Assembly (NCBI GenBank): GCA_017999075.1
Contig: JAGOBX010000071.1
Location: 1 to 11,039, forward strand
DNA length: 11,039 nucleotides
Source of the DNA: JAGOBX01 sp017999075 [NCBI: Candidatus Babelota bacterium]
GTDB taxonomy: Bacteria; JAGOBX01
Direction: 5' to 3'
Shown here in pieces: positions 6,210 to 11,039 of this stretch (its first letter is position 1; every line of letters begins with the position of its first letter). The translations under genes were made by a program, and so were the position numbers. The notes below the pieces were generated by a model. That model was not told where the DNA came from and did not search any database. It saw nothing but the letters and a program-made list of their open reading frames with translations.

Positions 6210-9200
6210 TCACCTTATTACAGCAAGTTTCCCTGTTTTTTTCGTTCCATTAATTTTTACTGCATATAAATACCATCCTGATGCCAATTCATTTCCTGAA
6301 CCATTACATCCGTCCCACTGCCAGAAACTCTGATTCCCGATATGATAATATTCTTTAACTAATTTCCCTGTTACTGTATAAATCTTTATTTCCGCGCCTG
6401 CGGTTATTCCTCCGAATATTATCCCTGACTGACCGTCTTTCACATTAGTATACTGCCTTCCATGATTATTATTCGCATTCGGTATATACGGGTTCGGATA
6501 AACTATCACATTATCGCAATTACTTATTATAGGAGCTCTCAATATTTCAAGATATTCTTTAGTCCCTATTTTTACAACAAATTCAGATTCCATTCCATTT
6601 TGACCGCTTGAAAGTTTTAATCCTGTTTGTTCCCGCATATTGATTAAAGTGTGTGTCCGTATATTTTCAAGATATATTTCAAAATTATCCGGTATCCCTG
6701 AAACATAATTCCATTTCAATTCTATTTCAGTGTTTGAAACATCTGTGGATAAAGTAAAATACCAGAATTTATACGTATCGAACGGTTTTCTTATATCAGA
6801 TGAATATTGAGTAATTTCATTATTCCATGTTTCACGCGAAAATGACAATTCAAGATAATCATCCGCAAGACGCGGCGCTTTAAATTTATCATTCCTATCA
6901 AAATTTTCTTCAGATGTACTTGAAACGCCTATAAAATTATTTTTATCATAATGTCTTGCAGATTCAGCTGAAAGTTCAATAAACCATTCATTCTGTCCCT
7001 GATTTTTTTTAGGAGCCAATTGTTGGGGCACTGTATCAAGGTATGACTGAGACGGAGAAACAAAATTTGCATCATATAATAACTGACAATTCTTATGTAC
7101 ATACAGCCAAGCTCCGAAATATGGTTTTAAATAAGCTTTTTCAACTGTCAATGCAGGAGTCTGAATATATCCGTACTGTTCACTGTCAGAACGTTCATAC
7201 CAGTATAACGCATTCTGTATTATCCCGTTTTCCTCAGCCTGATATGGAGAATAACTTTTGTTTCCATAAATTATTTTACAGTTGTCCCAGTCAACATAAT
7301 AATAATTAGGATTACCTATTTGATTCCAGCCTGCATACAAATTCACTGTTTTATTCTGTTCTATGGTTTGACTTCCTGTCAGCGAAATAGTTTTTGTATC
7401 AGTTACATTATAATTACCTGTGAATTTAAACCAGTATGATTTTCCCCGTTCAAATCCTGATGGTTTTACATATTTAGTGTTCCACCTGTCAAAACTGTTG
7501 TTAGAACTCCAAATATACAAATAATTCCTGTCTCCAACAGACATAAACTGATTATATAAAGTTTGCTGCGACTGAACAGGTATTGAAAACATCGACCAAT
7601 TGTTTTTATAAAATTCTCGTTCTGTTGTTTCAAGTTCTATGTATTCGCTTATTCCTGAACCCGTTTCACTTATTTTAAATATATATGACCCTGCTTTTTT
7701 CAGGGGACGTATTTTTAAATAATATGTTCTATCAATTTCAGATAATGTATAATCAGGCACAAAATCAGAAGGTGATACAGCAGTTAATTTAATAACGGAA
7801 TTTGGAATAATTTTGCCATTTTTATCTTTCACATTTATTATAATATTAGCGCTGTAATCATTTATGCTTAATAACTGATATTGTCCTGACTGTATTACAA
7901 TCCTGTCAGGATTTGAATAAGAATTAATAAACACTTTACTTTCCGCAGTTCTTCCAAATCTGTCTGTTATAACTGCGCGTATAGTATCTCCGTTATTTGT
8001 TATGCCTATAAATGCCGACCAGTTATTATCAAATCCCGCAGTCGTTACATAAGTGTTGAAAATATCATTATCATACAATGTTATAACATCTCCGTTTCCA
8101 TTTCCCGTAACATTTCCGGATACTGCAATATATGCAGCTCCTGTTTCATAATTATTTCCTGGACTGGTTATTGAAATCGATAATCCTGAATAATATGATA
8201 CTATCACAGTATCATAGCTTGTCCTGTTGAATTTATCTGTAAGTTTAACACTTACTTTATCGTTTAATCCTGATAACGAAATCATATCTGACCAATTCAT
8301 ATTTGAAGACACCTGTGATACAGACTGGATTTCATTATTTTTATATATAACTACACTATCCCCTGATTTACAGTTCAATGCTGTGCCTGATACAATTATC
8401 GAATTTGAAAATGTGTCACTGTTATTTATCGGAGCATTGATTTTTATACAAGGTTCAGAGTAATAATTTATAACTTTTGAAGAAGAAACTGCGGTATCTC
8501 CGAAAACCCTAATAATTTCTGCATAAATTTCATTCACTCCTTCATTCAATGTTATAACTGAATTCCAATTATTCAAATACACTGAAGCAGTATTTACTGC
8601 CGTATGATTATTATATATTACAACAATATCTCCTGTTTTAGAGTTTAGGGAGGTTCCGTAAACTATTACTGAAGAAACAAACGTATCCTGACTTACGGTA
8701 ATAATACTTATTTTCGGAACAGAATAATAATTCACTGTTATAGTATCATAAGTCACGCCTCCGTAACCTGTAACTTTTGCAGTTATTTTATCGCCAAAAC
8801 CTGTTAAATTCACGAATCCTTCAAATCCTGAATTTATTCCGGATAACGAAGAACTATAATTCAATATCCCATTAACATAAATCTGAATACTGTCTCCATA
8901 TCGCGTATTTTCCGTAGTCCCTGCAATTTTTATTGATTTTATGGAAGTGTCTGTATAAACAGGATAAACAATTTTTACATTTGGAACAGAATTATAAATT
9001 ATAAAAGTTGTATCAATATATCCGCTCTGATTTCCTGCATTATCTGTTGAATTTACTTTTATCAGTATATTTGAGTTATAATATGAACTCATATTGTATT
9101 CCCACGATGAAAAACATAATTCTCCTGAACCTGTATTTGATTTATCTGTTACAGAAACATTTTCCGCCAGACAAATATCATAGATTTCATCAAAATCAGT

Positions 9201-11039
9201 GTCAGCGTCTATACTTAAAAAAACTCCTGATATTTCTGATGCCTGTTTGCCTGAGATATCTCCTCTGCCGTCAATATCAGACGCAGAACCTGTAATAGTA
9301 AACGCAGGACTGTTGAAAACCTGGTTATTATCAGGAAAAATTATTGATGCTGAGGGTTTAGTATTGTCAAGAGATATGTATAACGAATCAGTTTTACTGT
9401 TTCCTGCTAAATCTTTAACAGTTATATAAATCGGCAAATTTTCATTATCAAGAATCGTATTGGTATTTCTGATAACATATCTTAAATTTATCAAATACCC
9501 TGAACTCAAATTAAAAGATACATTACCAGAATCAAACAATGAATCAGCCATTGAAAAATCAACGTTTATACTGGATGCGTCTATGATTTCACTATAGGCA
9601 GCCGTAACTTCTACTAAATCACCATTTTTAAAATATGTTTTATTTATATATGAACTTGTAATTGAAGGTTTATTATTGTCTAATATAATAATCTGGCTAT
9701 CTATTTGATTTAATACTGAAAAACCTCCGTCAGATATTATTATTGGAATTGTCCCTGATTTTACACTTATCGCGTTTGAAGCAGAAATCTGATACGAAAT
9801 ATAAGAATATCCTGTATCCGAATTGTTCACAATAACATTCATCGGTTCAAAATAACTGTCAAACCCTGAAAAATCAGGAATAACAGTTATGTTAGACGAA
9901 TCATTTTCATTTGCCGACCATTTAATTCCTAATCTTATTATATCTCCGTTTTTATAATAATAATCTGAATCAAGTACTTCTGTATTTATAAACACAGGTT
10001 CTACGCAATTCAGCAAAGCGTATGACGCAGAATAATATTGAGTATCTGCAGAAATATTCCCGAACTTATCAGAAGCAGTTATATAGCAATGATATATTCC
10101 ACTTGATATAATATTACCTTCGCTGCTTTTATTTATCCTGTATTCTACAGTGAACGAACCGTCAAAATTATCTTTTACAATAACGCTATCAGCAGAAAAT
10201 ACAGAATCGAATTCACTGAAATCCGGTTTCAATATTATGGTATCTTCATAATTATAATTACTGATATTCACTGTGACAACTATTGTTTCTCCCTTCATAT
10301 AACTGTTTTTATTCATATTCGAGCCTGCAAATACAGGCGCCTGAAAATCAAATATTATTATTATTGTATCAGCGCTGTATCTACCAAAATTATCTTTAAG
10401 CACAGCGTTTATAACATCTGTTCCACTTGTAGTTTCAGATAAATAATATTCCCAGTTCTCATTGTTTGAACTTACAGGTATTTCATATTTCAGTATACCA
10501 TTTACATATAACGAAATCGTATCTCCTGATTTTGAATTTAAACTTGTACCTTTTAAAACAACCATATTCGAATTTGTATCATTATAATTAGATGGCGAAA
10601 TTATTTTTATTGAAAAATCAGAATAATAATTCACTGTTATCGTATCGTATGCAGTTCTTCCGAATGAATCGGTTAATTCTGCAATTACGCTATCGCCTAA
10701 TCCTGTCAGTATTGCCATTCCGCTGAATACTCCGTTTGCTGATGAAATCAAAAACGGTGTATTCGGATTTGAATTCGTATATATTGTCACCATATTGCCT
10801 GACTGTGAATTCAGAGTTGTTCCTGATACTGTTATTACCTGAACCGATGTGTCATAACTTGACGATGACGGCAATTGAATTTCTATTTTAGGAAATGGGT
10901 AATAATTAATAGTTATCGTATCATACGCATTTATTCCAAACCTGTCAGTAAGTTTTACGCATACAATGTCTCCGGTTTTTGTAAGTGCAGCTGTTCCGCT
11001 CCACGATCCGTTTGTCCCTGTTACTAAACTTATATTCTG
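6210..11039 (-). CDS. Giant secreted multi-domain Ig-like repeat protein with type IX-like C-terminal sorting domain; 5' end outside window
   Basis: The frame is open from the TAA at 6212-6210 to the right edge: 1,609 residues are visible, numbered here from codon 11039-11037. A TTG at 10874 is not the start, because the same frame upstream (...DRFGINAYDTITINYYPFPKIEIQ) is another copy of the internal repeat. Domains in order: Ig-like repeats R0-R2 (1-230), three ~105-residue type-B repeats (233-560), a single type-C Ig-like domain (561-686), repeats R3-R6 (687-1042), a possible Big_1/invasin-like domain (1046-1141; NVKDKNGKIIPNSVIKL), and aromatic-rich modules (~1146-1320; WSMFSIPV and AGWNQIGNP). 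A beta-rich segment follows (~1350-1505), then a C-terminal domain of ~100 residues (VIVYPNP... IKIYTVTGKLVKEY... WQWDG... LASGWYLYAVKINGTKKTGKLAVIR). That ending resembles FlgD-Ig and T9SS type A sorting domains. Likely an extracellular adhesin or stalk protein exported through the Sec system and then the outer membrane; function unproven. No catalytic motif is visible. It probably heads the operon with the PorV-like gene. Confidence 0.85.
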   Translation of the reverse strand, partial: QNISLVTGTNGSWSGTAALTKTGDIVCVKLTDRFGINAYDTITINYYPFPKIEIQLPSSSSYDTSVQVITVSGTTLNSQSGNMVTIYTNSNPNTPFLISSANGVFSGMAILTGLGDSVIAELTDSFGRTAYDTITVNYYSDFSIKIISPSNYNDTNSNMVVLKGTSLNSKSGDTISLYVNGILKYEIPVSSNNENWEYYLSETTSGTDVINAVLKDNFGRYSADTIIIIFDFQAPVFAGSNMNKNSYMKGETIVVTVNISNYNYEDTIILKPDFSEFDSVFSADSVIVKDNFDGSFTVEYRINKSSEGNIISSGIYHCYITASDKFGNISADTQYYSASYALLNCVEPVFINTEVLDSDYYYKNGDIIRLGIKWSANENDSSNITVIPDFSGFDSYFEPMNVIVNNSDTGYSYISYQISASNAISVKSGTIPIIISDGGFSVLNQIDSQIIILDNNKPSITSSYINKTYFKNGDLVEVTAAYSEIIDASSINVDFSMADSLFDSGNVSFNLSSGYLINLRYVIRNTNTILDNENLPIYITVKDLAGNSKTDSLYISLDNTKPSASIIFPDNNQVFNSPAFTITGSASDIDGRGDISGKQASEISGVFLSIDADTDFDEIYDICLAENVSVTDKSNTGSGELCFSSWEYNMSSYYNSNILIKVNSTDNAGNQSGYIDTTFIIYNSVPNVKIVYPVYTDTSIKSIKIAGTTENTRYGDSIQIYVNGILNYSSSLSGINSGFEGFVNLTGFGDKITAKVTGYGGVTYDTITVNYYSVPKISIITVSQDTFVSSVIVYGTSLNSKTGDIVVIYNNHTAVNTASVYLNNWNSVITLNEGVNEIYAEIIRVFGDTAVSSSKVINYYSEPCIKINAPINNSDTFSNSIIVSGTALNCKSGDSVVIYKNNEIQSVSQVSSNMNWSDMISLSGLNDKVSVKLTDKFNRTSYDTVIVSYYSGLSISITSPGNNYETGAAYIAVSGNVTGNGNGDVITLYDNDIFNTYVTTAGFDNNWSAFIGITNNGDTIRAVITDRFGRTAESKVFINSYSNPDRIVIQSGQYQLLSINDYSANIIINVKDKNGKIIPNSVIKLTAVSPSDFVPDYTLSEIDRTYYLKIRPLKKAGSYIFKISETGSGISEYIELETTEREFYKNNWSMFSIPVQSQQTLYNQFMSVGDRNYLYIWSSNNSFDRWNTKYVKPSGFERGKSYWFKFTGNYNVTDTKTISLTGSQTIEQNKTVNLYAGWNQIGNPNYYYVDWDNCKIIYGNKSYSPYQAEENGIIQNALYWYERSDSEQYGYIQTPALTVEKAYLKPYFGAWLYVHKNCQLLYDANFVSPSQSYLDTVPQQLAPKKNQGQNEWFIELSAESARHYDKNNFIGVSSTSEENFDRNDKFKAPRLADDYLELSFSRETWNNEITQYSSDIRKPFDTYKFWYFTLSTDVSNTEIELKWNYVSGIPDNFEIYLENIRTHTLINMREQTGLKLSSGQNGMESEFVVKIGTKEYLEILRAPIISNCDNVIVYPNPYIPNANNNHGRQYTNVKDGQSGIIFGGITAGAEIKIYTVTGKLVKEYYHIGNQSFWQWDGCNGSGNELASGWYLYAVKINGTKKTGKLAVIR
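7914..8981 (-). repeat. Ig-like repeat array 2 (R3-R6) in the giant protein
   Basis: Four units of about 86-92 residues: R3 (8981-8724), R4 (8723-8460), R5 (8459-8190) and R6 (8189-7914). They belong to the same family as array 1. LNSKTGD occurs in R4 and LNCKSGD in R5; R3 (ENTRYGD) and R6 (GNGNGD) have diverged. The closing strand is YDTITVNYYS in R3 and YDTVIVSYYS in R5, degraded in R4 and R6. The R3 end shares a 22-nt identical DNA stretch (8720-8741) with the R1/R2 boundary of array 1 (10619-10640), showing common descent at the DNA level. Confidence 0.8.
9360..10343 (-). repeat. Three type-B repeats (~105 residues each) in the giant protein
   Basis: Three successive modules share the layout (K)P(S/V)...Y(M/Y/F)K(N)G(E/D)-hydrophobic strand, then PDFSxFDSxF or VDFSxxDSLF, then a V(I/S)V strand, a (Y)R/QI strand and a closing ITxxDxxGN strand. 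They begin at residues ~233 (APVFAGSNMNKNSYMKGE), ~346 (EPVFINTEV) and ~455 (KPSITSSYINKTYFKNGD) of the visible protein. Their sequence differs from the LNSKSGD repeats, so they are a second repeat family inserted between the two arrays of the first. Confidence 0.7.
10350..11039 (-). repeat. Ig-like repeat array 1 (R0 partial, R1, R2) in the giant protein
   Basis: Tandem units of about 91-92 residues: R0 (11039-10899, cut by the edge), R1 (10898-10623) and R2 (10622-10350). Each opens with a KIxI...P strand and contains a GT(T/S)LNS(K/Q)SG(D/N) turn followed by an (I/L)Y strand. R0 and R1 then carry a (L)TDxFG(I/R)xAYDTITxNYY strand at the end; R2 has the diverged form KDNFGRYSADTIIII. The pattern is that of bacterial Ig-like repeats resembling the glucodextranase-B type. 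The array continues beyond the window, so the copy number is unknown. Confidence 0.8.

Noticed and set aside
7043-9429. Four short plus-strand open frames (7043-7309, 8227-8463, 9008-9295, 9199-9429)
   Set aside because: All are antisense to the giant Ig-repeat gene, two overlap each other, and none has a domain. Their composition mirrors the repeats on the other strand.
10872-10874. TTG as start codon of the giant protein
   Set aside because: The same frame continues upstream to the edge with repeat-like sequence, there is no Shine-Dalgarno of note, and no signal peptide follows.
7914-11039. CRISPR-like or intergenic DNA repeats
   Set aside because: The periodicity is about 270 nt and lies within one continuous reading frame with protein-level conservation. 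There is no short identical repeat with regular spacers.

Overview
The window is very AT-rich and reads almost entirely on the minus strand. It carries five protein genes, two of them cut by the window edges, and one tRNA gene. The organism is a Gram-negative (diderm) bacterium. The support for this is an LPS heptosyltransferase of the WaaF type, a PorV-like outer-membrane protein, a separate predicted beta-barrel ending in phenylalanine, and several signal peptides. The combination of PorV-like protein, FecR-domain protein and a giant Ig-like protein with a 'YPNP...GKLAVIR' C-terminal domain is familiar from FCB-group bacteria and from uncultured lineages such as Elusimicrobiota and related candidate phyla. 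I cannot fix the phylum from this window.

Layout, in transcription order (right to left). (1) 11039-6210: the C-terminal 1,609 residues of a giant secreted protein. It has two arrays of ~90-residue Ig-like repeats, three copies of a second ~105-residue repeat, a possible Big_1-like domain, aromatic-rich modules and a type IX-like C-terminal sorting domain. Its true start lies beyond the right edge; a TTG at 10874 is internal. (2) 6138-4837: a PorV-type beta-barrel fused to C-terminal TPRs. (3) 4835-3255: an exported FecR-domain protein with Ig-like C-terminal parts, 1 nt downstream of gene 2. (4) 3227-1167: an exported protein with an N-terminal helical (TPR-like) domain and a long beta-barrel. 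Spacings of 71, 1 and 27 nt, with no convincing terminator between them, suggest one operon whose promoter lies outside the window. (5) After a 241-nt gap come tRNA-Ser(UGA), preceded by a near-consensus sigma-70 promoter, and then a waaF-like gene cut by the left edge.

Working model (inference): the four envelope genes form one surface-display unit. The giant repeat protein would be the cargo, the PorV-TPR protein its outer-membrane shuttle or receptor, and the FecR-Ig and barrel proteins its periplasmic and outer-membrane partners. The tRNA/waaF unit appears independent and is housekeeping or LPS core synthesis.
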